Assembly: GCF_000300235.2 (NCBI RefSeq)
Contig: NZ_CP004388.1
Location: forward strand, 663,501-727,500
DNA from: Thalassospira xiamenensis M-5 = DSM 17429
GTDB lineage: Bacteria > Pseudomonadota > Alphaproteobacteria > Rhodospirillales > Thalassospiraceae
Length of the DNA: 64,000 nt
Reading direction: 5' to 3'
In this document: positions 8,035-16,470 of the stretch, one piece after another
How the letters are laid out: each line of letters opens with the position of its first letter
How positions within the stretch are numbered: the stretch's first letter is position 1
The notes under the pieces: generated by a model
Database searches by the model: none
Seen by the model: only the letters and a program-made list of their open reading frames with translations
What the model was told of the DNA's origin: nothing
Translations under genes and position numbers: made by a program

Positions 8035-9396
8035 ATGCAGCAAACCGTTATGGGAAAGCCCGGGCAGACAGCCATTTTCCATCAGGCGGAACAGAACGGT
8101 CTGCGACTGGCGATCAAGGGGCGTCTGGTCGCGCTGATCCTGATGGGGGTCTGGCTTGTGGCGTCGCGGTCGGGTGACCCGTTACGTGCCATTGAATATC
8201 TGATTGCGCTTGGTGTCTTTGCCGGGTTTGGCATCATCCATTACCGGATTATCGGATCATCCTATGACCGGAACTGGATCAAGTATCTGTTCATTGCACT
8301 TGATATCGGGTTCCTGTCGCTTCTGATTGCGACCCAACCGGTATTTGACAATGTCGATCTGCCCCAGGCGGTGATTTTCCGCACGCCGATCTTCCCATTC
8401 TATTTTATCGTTGTTGGTGTTGCGGCGTTCAGTTTTTCGCCCGGCCTTGTTTTATGGGCCGGTATGTGCGGGGCGGCCGGGTGGCTTGGTGCGTTTCTTT
8501 ATGCCATCCGCGATATGGATAAGACCTATGACTGGCAGGATATCGGCACATCTCCCGATACCCAGACTTTTATGACCTATTTCTTCAGCCCCGATTTTAT
8601 CGGTGCCTGGAGCCGCGCACAGGAAGCCCTCTCGCTGGTTGTTGTTGCCATTCTGATTGGTCTGGTCATGTGGCGTGCGCGCCATACGGTGCGCCGCCAG
8701 ATCAAGGCGGAACAGGAACGTAGTGCCATTTCCGATATTTTCGGACAATATGTGCCGCCCGCCATTGCCGAAGTGCTGATTTCCAAACGCGGATCGCTGG
8801 CCCCGGTCGAGCGTGAGGCAACCATCCTGTTTGCCGATCTGGCCGATTTCACCAAGCTGACCGAAACCATCGGTCCAAAAGGTATTGTCGAGGTTCTCAA
8901 TACCTATTTCGATGCAGTGTCACAGATCATTACCCGTCATCATGGTGTGATTACCCAGTTTCAGGGCGATGCGGTACTGGCGACTTTCAATGTTCCGGTC
9001 GAGGATGCCGACCATGCCAGATGTGCCGTGCGGGCCGCACGCGAGATTTCCGATCTTGTGCAAAGTCGGGATTTCGCCGGGATTCATGTGCGTACGCGTA
9101 TCGGGATATGCACCGGGACGGTGATTGCCGGCAGTGTCGGTGGGGGTGGGCGTCAGAACTATACCGTGCATGGCGATACGGTAAATATGGCGGCCCGATT
9201 GGAAGTGATGAACAAGGAACTGGGAACCGACGTTCTGATTTCTGCAACGACGGCACAGTATCTGACCGCAGAAGATTTTCGCAAGATCGGGCAGATGGAT
9301 GTTCGCGGACTTTCCGAACCGATTGATCTGTTTACCTTTGCCACGGCTGATGAACGGAATGTCGTGACTGGCAATGTGCCCGTTACAGCGACCTGA
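8035..9396 (+). CDS. Membrane-bound class III adenylate/guanylate cyclase
   Basis: 453 residues. The N-terminal half (about 25-225) has roughly six hydrophobic segments with no recognisable sensor domain. The cyclase homology domain spans about 255-435: FADLADF holds metal Asp268 and Asp272, FQGDAVLATF holds Asp312, and VHGDTVNMAARLE is the transition-state region. It makes a cyclic nucleotide at the inner membrane; the choice of cAMP or cGMP cannot be settled from the motifs. The start at 8035 is chosen because AGAAAGG (8021-8027) lies 7 bp upstream; in-frame starts at 7963 and 8029 lack good spacing. Confidence 0.9.
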   Translation: MQQTVMGKPGQTAIFHQAEQNGLRLAIKGRLVALILMGVWLVASRSGDPLRAIEYLIALGVFAGFGIIHYRIIGSSYDRNWIKYLFIALDIGFLSLLIATQPVFDNVDLPQAVIFRTPIFPFYFIVVGVAAFSFSPGLVLWAGMCGAAGWLGAFLYAIRDMDKTYDWQDIGTSPDTQTFMTYFFSPDFIGAWSRAQEALSLVVVAILIGLVMWRARHTVRRQIKAEQERSAISDIFGQYVPPAIAEVLISKRGSLAPVEREATILFADLADFTKLTETIGPKGIVEVLNTYFDAVSQIITRHHGVITQFQGDAVLATFNVPVEDADHARCAVRAAREISDLVQSRDFAGIHVRTRIGICTGTVIAGSVGGGGRQNYTVHGDTVNMAARLEVMNKELGTDVLISATTAQYLTAEDFRKIGQMDVRGLSEPIDLFTFATADERNVVTGNVPVTAT

Positions 9397-9430
9397 TTAT
9401 TGGCAAAGTTTTCGCGCATGAAAATGAAAA

Positions 9431-9461
9431 AAGGAACGGCATCCATTCGATACCGTTCCTT
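9431..9461 (+). terminator. Hairpin terminator after the cyclase gene
   Basis: AAGGAACGG (9431-9439) pairs with CCGTTCCTT (9453-9461), a 9 bp stem with a 13-base loop, 35 bp after the stop codon. An A-rich run precedes it, so it may work on both strands. Confidence 0.7.
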
Positions 9462-9513
9462 GCGGGTTCTGCGCCGGGGTTAACCGGTGCAGCGGGGTTT
9501 TAAAGCCTGAATG

Positions 9514-9861
9514 CTATTGTATGGGCTGGCGATACATCACCATTCCTGCGTGATACAGAACACCGTCTTCGAAATATCCGTCGGCGGTAAAGCCGGTATC
9601 ATCCCAGTAATCGATATGATTGCCGGAAATTTCATAACGTCCCTGATAGGCAGACGGGCGATTGCCGCGCGCCTCGTCATAACGTCCGTTGGCCAGCAAT
9701 TCCTGACGGATATTGCCATCAGCCGTGACCCACATGCCAACATAGGGATGCGGGTCGTTCGATGTGGTTCCGGACATGACGGTTTCCTCCTGTGCGGTGG
9801 CGGTGCTGGAAAACAGCATCAGAAGACTGGCGATAGAAGACGCAAACATATGACGTGCCAT
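9514..9861 (-). CDS. Small secreted protein, Atu4866-like family
   Basis: 115 residues. A Sec signal peptide (about 1-23, ending in TATAQE) precedes a conserved core HPYVGMWVTADG, then RYDEARGNR, AYQGRYE and GNHIDYWDDTGF, which I associate with the Atu4866 family (a small beta-barrel fold). The function of that family is not established. It sits 24 bp downstream of the SDR oxidoreductase on the same strand and is probably cotranscribed, a pairing that hints at a shared regulon under the AraC regulator. Confidence 0.75.
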   Translation of the reverse strand: MARHMFASSIASLLMLFSSTATAQEETVMSGTTSNDPHPYVGMWVTADGNIRQELLANGRYDEARGNRPSAYQGRYEISGNHIDYWDDTGFTADGYFEDGVLYHAGMVMYRQPIQ

Positions 9862-9885
9862 GCGTGCCTCCTTGGGCGTTACGGG

Positions 9886-10632
9886 TCAATATGCCGATGC
9901 GGTCGGGCGCACGATGATCTCGTTGACATCGACGCTTTCGGGCTGGGCGATTGCGTAAAGCACCGACCATGCAATGGAAATCGGGCTGAGTGCGGTTTTG
10001 CGCAGTTCACCGAGAAACCCTTTGGCATTGTCATCGGTAATGTCGTTGCCAAGTTCTGTTTCGGTAACGCCCGGCGAAATGGTGGTGACGCGGATATCGC
10101 GGCTTTCCTGACGCAGGCCATCGGAAATCGCCCAGACGGCATATTTCGTGGCGCAGTAAACGGCTGCAGTCGGGGATACCAGATGTGCGCCAATGGATGC
10201 GGTATTGATGATGTGGCCGCTACCCTGTTCCTTGAACAATGGCAGGCCGGCGGCAATGCCATTCAGGACGCCGCGAATATTGACGTCGATCATCTTGTTC
10301 CACTCGTCAATTTTCAGTTCGGCAAGCGGCGACAGGGGCATGACACCGGCATTGTTGAAGATCACATCAACGCGGCCATAGGTGTTTTTGGCGAAATAGA
10401 TCAGTGCTTCGACGTCGTCGGCATCGGTGACATCAACCGCGCGACATGTGGCGGTGCCGCCTTCGGCCTCGATTTCGGCGACGATGGAATGAAGCTTTGC
10501 CGTGCGTCGGGCCGCAAGAACGACCTTTGCACCGTTTTCGGCCAGAAGTTTTGCCGTGGCCTCGCCAATTCCGCTGCTGGCACCGGTAATGACGACAACC
10601 TTGTTTTCAACATTGTTGGACATAAGCGACAT
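9886..10632 (-). CDS. SDR-family NAD(P)-dependent oxidoreductase
   Basis: 248 residues. The Rossmann motif ITGASSGIGEATA (about 15-27), the NNAG motif, and the catalytic YCATK (Tyr and Lys four apart) with an upstream NTASIGA Ser define a classical short-chain dehydrogenase. KVVLAARR at the end of beta-2 has basic residues and suggests NADP preference. The substrate is unknown. The gene is divergent from an AraC-type activator, a common arrangement in proteobacteria where the AraC protein senses an aldehyde or similar compound and switches on the SDR. Confidence 0.88.
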   Translation of the reverse strand: MSLMSNNVENKVVVITGASSGIGEATAKLLAENGAKVVLAARRTAKLHSIVAEIEAEGGTATCRAVDVTDADDVEALIYFAKNTYGRVDVIFNNAGVMPLSPLAELKIDEWNKMIDVNIRGVLNGIAAGLPLFKEQGSGHIINTASIGAHLVSPTAAVYCATKYAVWAISDGLRQESRDIRVTTISPGVTETELGNDITDDNAKGFLGELRKTALSPISIAWSVLYAIAQPESVDVNEIIVRPTASAY

Positions 10633-10712
10633 GACATCCTCCTTGTCTGGATCATGGCGCTTACTGTGATTGCAAATGGTGGCCTGATGAATACACAGAA
10701 CTCTTGATCAAT

Positions 10713-10730
10713 TGCCTGATTCTCCAGGCA
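10713..10730. promoter_or_regulatory. 6-6-6 inverted repeat in the SDR/AraC divergent gap
   Basis: TGCCTG (10713-10718) and CAGGCA (10725-10730) are exact inverted copies 6 bp apart. A palindrome TTGATCAA lies directly upstream (about 10704-10711). These are candidate regulator sites between the SDR and AraC genes. Confidence 0.4.
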
Positions 10731-10800
10731 GGGTGAAAACCGCTTTTCAGGATGGTTCTGGTTGCTATAGTTCATATTAGGGAAATAAAGGAGTTTGGCG

Positions 10801-11718
10801 ATGCCTGTGTTTGAAGAGATGTCTGAACTGATTGACAGATACTGCGAAGGCGAAGGTGTTGCCGAGACGCCGGTAAAGGCGGTGCATCTGTATCGTGCGA
10901 CCGGGCCGTCGATGAAAGTTCCGACAATCTACAAGCCATGCCTTTGCATTATCGCGTCAGGTGCCAAAGAGGTCACTCTGGGCGAGGCGGTTTTCAGTTA
11001 CGCGCCCGGAAAGTATCTGGTGGCGTCGGTCGACCTGCCGATTGTCGGCTGTGTGACAAATGCCAGTGCAGCACTTCCGTATCGCAGTTTGTCGATTGAA
11101 CTTGATGGTCAGATGTTGGGCGATCTTGTCACCCAGATTGATCTTCAGGTCGGCTCGGCATCCGAAAGCGATTGCGGGCTTCATGTCGATAACGCCAGCG
11201 ATACCTTGCTGGATGCTGTGATGCGCCTGTTGCGCCTGTGTGATGAGAAAGACGATATTTCGGTGATGGCGCCGATGCTTCTGCGCGAGGTGCATTATCG
11301 CCTTCTGCGCGGCCTTCAGGGTGCCAGGATTGCGCAAATCGGCATGGGCGGCAGCAACATGCAGCGCATTTCCAAGATCATCCGCCTTATGAAGGACGAT
11401 TTTGCCGCACCGCTTCGGGTCGATGATCTGGCGGCACAGGCGAATATGAGCCCGTCTTCCTTCCATCATCATTTCAAGCAGGTAACCTCCATGAGCCCGC
11501 TTCAGTATCAGAAACGCCTTCGCCTGACGATGGCGCGCCAGATGATGCTGACCGAAATGAAGGATGCGGCAACAGCGGCCTATGAAGTCGGATATGAAAG
11601 CGCATCACAATTCAGCCGTGAATATGCCCGCATGTTTGGCGCGCCACCGATGCGCGATGTCTCGGCGATCCTTGGGCGGCTGGGCGGCGATGGCACGGCG
11701 GCGGCGAACGCCTATTGA
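10801..11718 (+). CDS. AraC-family transcriptional regulator (AraC_N cupin type)
   Basis: 305 residues. Residues about 25-180 match the AraC_N effector domain (KPCLCIIASGAKEVTLG and YAPGKYLVASVDLP), and about 200-295 hold the two HTH motifs (VDDLAAQANMSPSSFHHHFK, then DAATAAYEVGYESASQFSREY). The ATG at 10801 is chosen since AAAGGAG (10787-10793) is 7 bp upstream; a TTG six bases earlier is less likely. The C terminus follows the usual AraC ending with an extra Ala-rich tail. It likely controls the divergent SDR gene. Confidence 0.92.
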   Translation: MPVFEEMSELIDRYCEGEGVAETPVKAVHLYRATGPSMKVPTIYKPCLCIIASGAKEVTLGEAVFSYAPGKYLVASVDLPIVGCVTNASAALPYRSLSIELDGQMLGDLVTQIDLQVGSASESDCGLHVDNASDTLLDAVMRLLRLCDEKDDISVMAPMLLREVHYRLLRGLQGARIAQIGMGGSNMQRISKIIRLMKDDFAAPLRVDDLAAQANMSPSSFHHHFKQVTSMSPLQYQKRLRLTMARQMMLTEMKDAATAAYEVGYESASQFSREYARMFGAPPMRDVSAILGRLGGDGTAAANAY

Positions 11719-11786
11719 AAATTGTAATCATTGCGATTTATTCGCAATTGGCTTGACCGGCCTTCGTGACTATGTGACACCGATAG

Positions 11787-11957
11787 ATGTCAGTATCCGA
11801 TAAGGATAAAGGGAATTCGAAGCCGTCCGTGAAGACGGTTAACCGAAGCTGCCCCCGCAACTGTAGGCGGTGAGTGTTTCCTTCTGAAAGCCACTGGGAT
11901 ATTTCCCGGGAAGGCAGGAAAACACAACGACCCGCGAGCCAGGAGACCTGCTGACAT
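11787..11957 (+). ncRNA. Cobalamin (B12) riboswitch
   Basis: The leader has the conserved elements in order: AAAGGGAAT-like segment near 11808, GCCCCCGCAACTG (11851-11863), GCCACTGGG (about 11889-11897), GGGAAGGC (about 11908) and the B12 box AGCCAGGAGACCTGC (11938-11952). The P1 helix closes by pairing ATGTCAG (11787-11793) with CTGACAT (11951-11957). It lies about 240 bp upstream of a periplasmic binding protein gene, so high adenosylcobalamin should shut off the uptake operon. Confidence 0.95.
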
Positions 11958-11969
11958 AAATACGACGGA

Positions 11970-12041
11970 CCGGGCGGGGTGCCCCGGAGGATGTCGGTAT
12001 ATGTCACCGTTCCGGGCGGGCTGAAAGCCATTGGACCGCCC
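11970..12041 (+). promoter_or_regulatory. Putative expression platform of the cobalamin riboswitch
   Basis: Downstream of the aptamer a GC-rich hairpin (CCGGG at 11970-11974 with CCCGG near 11983-11987) is followed by a second (GGGCGG 12014-12019 with CCGCCC 12036-12041). GATGTCGGTATA (from about 11990) repeats the 5' strand of the aptamer P1 with one change, so it could compete for P1 pairing. There is no long U run, so whether control is by termination or translation is unclear. Confidence 0.45.
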
Positions 12042-12195
12042 TTGGATTCCGGCATTTCCCGCCATTTTTCAGCACTTTAGCCAGTCCCTTGACCATAGTA
12101 GCTTTGATGTTATGTTATAACATAACATTTATTGGTTTGGTATGTCCGGTCGGGAAATGAAATTCCCGATCAGCATATCCATGAAAGGACGCAAA

Positions 12196-13221
12196 GTGAT
12201 TGAACTGAACAAAAAGGTTCTTGCAGTCGGGGTGTTTGCTGCAGGACTGGCTTCTTTCGCGCAATACGCATCTGCCACGGAATATCCGCTCACACTGGAA
12301 AATTGTGGTCGAACCCTGACCTTTGATCAGGCTCCGAACCGTGTCGTATCGCTTGGCCAAAGCAGCACTGAACTGCTTTATCTTCTGGGACTGGCCGACA
12401 GGGTGGTCGGAACGGCCGTATGGCTTGGCCCGGTGCAGGAACAGTTTCGCGACGTCAACGCCACCATTCCGCGTCTGGCCGACAACGATCCCAGCTTTGA
12501 AAGTGTGGTCGGCCAGAAACCCGATATGGTCGCAACCCAGTTCCAATGGCATATCGGCCCGAATGGCAAGGTCGGAACGATTGACCAGTTTGCCGAACTT
12601 TCAATCCCGGTCTATACCGCACCAGCCGATTGCGTCGGTAAGGACAACACCACGGGCGGTGACGGAACGCGGATTGATGCCTTTTCGATGGATCAGATCT
12701 ATCAGGGGATAGCCGACCTTTCGAAAATCTTCGATGTCGAGGAACGCGGCGCAGATCTGATTGCCGATTTCAAAGCCCGCGAACAGGCTGCGCGCGAAAA
12801 AGTCGCCGCCGTGAATGGCAAGGGAATTTCGGCACTGTTCTGGTTCTCCAGTGCTGAAATCGATGTTGATCCGTTTGTTGCCGGGCAGAAAGGCGCACCG
12901 GCCTATGTCATGTCGATCCTTGGTGTGGAGAATGTCATCGACAGTGATGATGAATGGCCCACAGCCGGGTGGGAAACCATCGTACGGACCAATCCCGATA
13001 TCATTGTGATTGGCAAAATGGATCGTCGTCGTTTTCCGGCCGATGACTGGGAACTTAAAATGCAGTTCCTGAAATCCGATCCGGTAACCCGTCAGATGAA
13101 TGCGGTCAAAAGCGGAAATATCGTCGTCATGGATGCCCAGTCGATGAACCCGACCATGCGGACAATCGACGGCATTGAAACGCTGGCCAAGGCAATCGAG
13201 GCGTTCGAGGCAACCCAGTGA
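12196..13221 (+). CDS. btuF: Cobalamin ABC transporter substrate-binding protein, BtuF-like
   Basis: 341 residues from a GTG at 12196, chosen because AAGGA (12185-12189) sits 6 bp upstream and the signal peptide then reads as a compact Sec signal ending ASA. In-frame ATGs at 12142, 12160 and 12181 lack good ribosome sites. The mature protein has the two-lobe class III binding-protein features: PNRVVSLGQSSTELLYLLGL, the long linker helix, and GWETIVRTNPDIIVIG. Iron-siderophore binding proteins look alike, but the cobalamin riboswitch upstream makes B12 or a corrinoid the likely ligand. The stop overlaps the permease start. Confidence 0.85.
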   Translation: MIELNKKVLAVGVFAAGLASFAQYASATEYPLTLENCGRTLTFDQAPNRVVSLGQSSTELLYLLGLADRVVGTAVWLGPVQEQFRDVNATIPRLADNDPSFESVVGQKPDMVATQFQWHIGPNGKVGTIDQFAELSIPVYTAPADCVGKDNTTGGDGTRIDAFSMDQIYQGIADLSKIFDVEERGADLIADFKAREQAAREKVAAVNGKGISALFWFSSAEIDVDPFVAGQKGAPAYVMSILGVENVIDSDDEWPTAGWETIVRTNPDIIVIGKMDRRRFPADDWELKMQFLKSDPVTRQMNAVKSGNIVVMDAQSMNPTMRTIDGIETLAKAIEAFEATQ

Positions 13222-14270
13222 TCGGGCCAATGATCGGGAATATCATTTCCAGCCCTGTTTTCATCAAACGCATCAGCGTGGCATTTGCCGCGCTGATGTT
13301 GCTGGCAGCGGTTCTGGCGGTTGCCGCATCGGTGGGCGAAACAGCGATCCCGGTGGGCACGGTGATCAATACGATTGCCAATCATTTGTGGGATGCCGGG
13401 TATCCGGTGGATGCGATTGATGCCGGTATAATCTGGAACTATCGGCTGAGCCGCGCCATCGTTGCCGCAAGTTGCGGGGCGGCCTTGGCCGTTTCCGGTG
13501 CGGTCCTGCAGGCGCTTTTGCGCAACAGTCTTGCCGATCCCTATCTGCTCGGCATTTCGGCCGGGGCATCGACCGGTGCGGTCAGCATCGTGATCCTAGG
13601 TCTTGGGGCCGGGATGCTTTCGCTGTCACTTGGTGCATTTATCGGCGCAGTGGCGGCATTCGCCTTTGTGACCCTTCTGGCGTTACAGGCCGGGCGCGGT
13701 ACGGGTGCGATCATTCTGGCCGGGATTGCCGGATCGCAGATGTTCAATGCCCTGACATCCTTTATCGTCACCAAATCGGCCAGTGCCGAGCAGGCGCGCG
13801 GCATCATGTTCTGGCTTCTGGGCAATCTTAGCGGCGTGCGCTGGCCCGATGTGTGGCTGGCTTTACCCGTGGCTCTTGTCGGGCTTGTCGTGTGTCTTTG
13901 GCATGCACGCGCACTTGATGCCTTTACGTTTGGTCGTGAATCCGCCGCATCGCTTGGTGTGCCGGTCAGGCGGGTTTATGCGATCCTGATTGCCGCAGCC
14001 GCGATGATGACGGCGGTAATGGTCAGTATCGTTGGTTCCATCGGTTTTGTCGGTTTGGTGATCCCGCATGCGGCGCGCTTTTTTGTCGGAACGCGCCATG
14101 GGCTGCTATTACCGCTATCGGCATTGATTGGCGCACTGTTTCTGGTCTGTGCCGATGTGATTTCACGCGTGATCGTTCCGGGGCAGGTTTTGCCAATCGG
14201 GGTGATTACCGCCCTTGTCGGGGCCCCGGCCTTTGCCCTGATCCTGTGTCACGGAAGGATTTTGCGATGA
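13218..14270 (+). CDS. btuC: FecCD-family ABC permease, BtuC-like
   Basis: 350 residues from a GTG overlapping the btuF stop (GTGA); an ATG at 13230 is an alternative. About ten hydrophobic helices, with WNYRLSRAIVAASCGAALAVSGAVLQALLRN and DPYLLGISAGASTGA typical of vitamin B12/siderophore permeases, and GSIGFVGLVIPHAAR near the C terminus as the ATPase-contact region. It forms the membrane channel of the importer. Confidence 0.9.
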   Translation: MIGPMIGNIISSPVFIKRISVAFAALMLLAAVLAVAASVGETAIPVGTVINTIANHLWDAGYPVDAIDAGIIWNYRLSRAIVAASCGAALAVSGAVLQALLRNSLADPYLLGISAGASTGAVSIVILGLGAGMLSLSLGAFIGAVAAFAFVTLLALQAGRGTGAIILAGIAGSQMFNALTSFIVTKSASAEQARGIMFWLLGNLSGVRWPDVWLALPVALVGLVVCLWHARALDAFTFGRESAASLGVPVRRVYAILIAAAAMMTAVMVSIVGSIGFVGLVIPHAARFFVGTRHGLLLPLSALIGALFLVCADVISRVIVPGQVLPIGVITALVGAPAFALILCHGRILR

Positions 14271-15049
14271 CCCTGGAACTGCGCGATATCGTCTGGTCTG
14301 CCGGTTTTCGCAAGATCATCAAAAATGTCTCGATCCGGGTTGAACCGGGCGAGTTTCTGGGCCTGATCGGGCCAAATGGGTCGGGAAAAACCAGTTTGAT
14401 GTCGGTTTTGGCCGGTATTCGTCCACCTGATCAGGGGCGTGCGATGCTGGCAGGGCAGGACATGAAAAAGCATGGCCGTCGCAAACTGGCCCGGCAGATC
14501 GGCTTTGTCGAACAGCAGGCCGACACCACGGACCGCCTGACCGCGCGCGAGGCGGTGGCACTTGGACGCACACCTTATCTCAGCATGCTGTCGCCTTGGT
14601 CGGAACGCGATGATGCGATTGTGGAACGTGCGCTCGGCGATGTTGATATGACCCATCTGGCCGACCGGTTCTGGCATACGCTTTCGGGCGGTGAAAAGCA
14701 GCGGGTCCATATCGCGCGTGCGCTGGCGCAGGAACCAAAATTCCTTCTGCTGGATGAACCGACAAACCATCTGGATATCCGTCATCAGCTTGGATTGCTG
14801 GAACTGGTGCGTGAATTACCGGTGACCGTGGTGGCGGCCTTGCACGATCTGAACCATGCCGCGATGTATTGCGACCGGATTGCCATGATGCGTGACGGGG
14901 AACTGGTGGGGATCGGCAGTCCTGCCGATATTCTGACGACCCAAAATCTGCGCGATGTGTTCGGTGTGGATGCCACCATCGAACATGGCCCTAACGGGCA
15001 ATGCGCGGTGCGCTATCACGCAGGCATGAAAAAAGACCGGGCTGCATGA
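14267..15049 (+). CDS. btuD: ABC transporter ATP-binding protein, BtuD-like
   Basis: 260 residues. Walker A is GPNGSGKTS (35-43), the signature LSGGE begins at 139, and Walker B LLLDEP at about 160-165; the H-loop follows in ALHDLNHA. The ATG at 14267 overlaps the permease stop by 4 bp. It powers the importer. The TGA stop lies in the loop of the downstream terminator. No TonB-dependent receptor is in the window, so the outer-membrane step must be encoded elsewhere. Confidence 0.9.
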   Translation: MTLELRDIVWSAGFRKIIKNVSIRVEPGEFLGLIGPNGSGKTSLMSVLAGIRPPDQGRAMLAGQDMKKHGRRKLARQIGFVEQQADTTDRLTAREAVALGRTPYLSMLSPWSERDDAIVERALGDVDMTHLADRFWHTLSGGEKQRVHIARALAQEPKFLLLDEPTNHLDIRHQLGLLELVRELPVTVVAALHDLNHAAMYCDRIAMMRDGELVGIGSPADILTTQNLRDVFGVDATIEHGPNGQCAVRYHAGMKKDRAA

Positions 15050-15060
15050 CCCGGTCTTTT
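15031..15060. terminator. Terminator after the cobalamin uptake operon
   Basis: AAAAGACCGGG (15031-15041) pairs with CCCGGTCTTTT (15050-15060), an 11 bp stem with an 8-base loop containing the btuD stop codon. The ends give U runs on both strands, so it also serves the convergent purD gene. Confidence 0.9.
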
Positions 15061-15073
15061 CCAATTCAAAGGC

Positions 15074-16357
15074 TTACTTCTGTTCGCGGGCAATCGCGCG
15101 CCAGCCGATATCACGACGGCAAAAACCACCCGGCCAGTCAATGGCATCAACCGCTTCATAGGCGCGTTTCTGCGCCTCGGTCACCGACGTGCCACGTGCG
15201 GTAACGCCAAGAACACGCCCCCCCGTCGCGGTCAGTTTGTCACCATCCATTTTCGTGCCCGCATGCAGGACCTTGACCTTGTCCATCGCATCGGCATCGG
15301 CCACGTTTCTGATCTCGGTGCCTTTGTCGTAGCTGCCCGGATACCCCTTGGCGGCCATGACAACGACCATGGCGGTTTCGTCATGCCATTCGGGTTTGAC
15401 GGTATCGAGTTTTCCGGTTGCCGCCCCATCAAGGATATCAAGCACATCCGATTTCAGACGCGTCATCAGAACCTGGCATTCCGGATCGCCAAAACGGATG
15501 TTGTATTCGATCAGTTTCGGATTGCCCGCATCGTCAATCATCAGACCGGCAAACAGGACGCCCTTGAACGGATGGCCTTCGGCGGCCATGCCCTTGACGG
15601 TCGGAACAATGATCTGTTCCATGACCTTGTCCTCAACCGACTGCGTAAAGACCGGGGCGGGGGAATAGGCACCCATACCACCGGTATTCGGGCCGGTATC
15701 GCCCTCGCCGACGGCCTTGTGATCCTGTGCGGCAATTAGCGGAATGACGTTTTCACCGTCACAAACCGCAAAGAAAGATGCTTCTTCGCCGGTCATGAAT
15801 TCCTCGATCACCAGCTCCGCACCGGCATCGCCGAATTTGCCACCAACCATGCATTCGTCAATCGCGGCAAGGGCTTCGTCAACTGTCTGGCAGATCGTCA
15901 CACCCTTGCCCGCGGCAAGCCCGTCGGTTTTGACAACAATCGGCGCACCGTGCTTTTCAACAAAGGCCCGCGCATCGTCGGGCGTGGTGAAACGGCCATA
16001 GGCCGCGGACGGGACGCCAAACTTTGCCACCATGTCCTTCATGAAACCCTTGGAGCCTTCAAGCTGTGCCGCCGCCTTCGAACAGCCAAACGATTTGATG
16101 CCAGCCGCATCCAGCGCATCGACAAGGCCCGCGACCAGCGGGGCCTCGGGGCCAACCACCACCAGATCGACCGCATTGTCGGTGGCAAATTTCACAAGCC
16201 CGTCAATGTCGCTATCTGAAATGGCGATACATTCTGCTGAATCGGCAATCCCGGCATTGCCCGGCGCACACCAAAGCTTGGTCAGTCGCGGGCTTTTGGC
16301 AATTGCCCAGCACAATGCATGTTCACGTCCGCCACCGCCAACGACCAGAACCTTCAT
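15074..16357 (-). CDS. purD: Phosphoribosylamine-glycine ligase PurD
   Basis: 427 residues, normal length. MKVLVVGGGGREHALCW is the family N terminus; GSKGFMKD and the ATP-grasp region (VVKTDGLAAGKGVTIC) and the NTGGMGAYSPAP signature are all present. It joins glycine to phosphoribosylamine in purine synthesis, producing GAR. The ATG at 16357 is chosen; the frame opens upstream to 16426 but those residues are not PurD-like. It is divergent from xseA across a 113 bp gap. Confidence 0.97.
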   Translation of the reverse strand: MKVLVVGGGGREHALCWAIAKSPRLTKLWCAPGNAGIADSAECIAISDSDIDGLVKFATDNAVDLVVVGPEAPLVAGLVDALDAAGIKSFGCSKAAAQLEGSKGFMKDMVAKFGVPSAAYGRFTTPDDARAFVEKHGAPIVVKTDGLAAGKGVTICQTVDEALAAIDECMVGGKFGDAGAELVIEEFMTGEEASFFAVCDGENVIPLIAAQDHKAVGEGDTGPNTGGMGAYSPAPVFTQSVEDKVMEQIIVPTVKGMAAEGHPFKGVLFAGLMIDDAGNPKLIEYNIRFGDPECQVLMTRLKSDVLDILDGAATGKLDTVKPEWHDETAMVVVMAAKGYPGSYDKGTEIRNVADADAMDKVKVLHAGTKMDGDKLTATGGRVLGVTARGTSVTEAQKRAYEAVDAIDWPGGFCRRDIGWRAIAREQK

Positions 16358-16470
16358 GATTTTAACCTCGATTACGTGTCCGACTGCTTGATGGTCCAGA
16401 CGGGATGAACTAGGCTTGCACCCCATCCCGCTTGAAAATTTATGCGGGCTTTTAGCATAAAGTGCCCTTG

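Noticed and set aside
9511..10707. 398-codon open frame on the plus strand
   Set aside because: Opposite the Atu4866-like and SDR genes, which have complete family motifs.
16410..16435. Short hairpin CCCGC/GCGGG between purD and xseA
   Set aside because: Only 5 bp with a 12-base loop between divergent genes, so no terminator role is expected.
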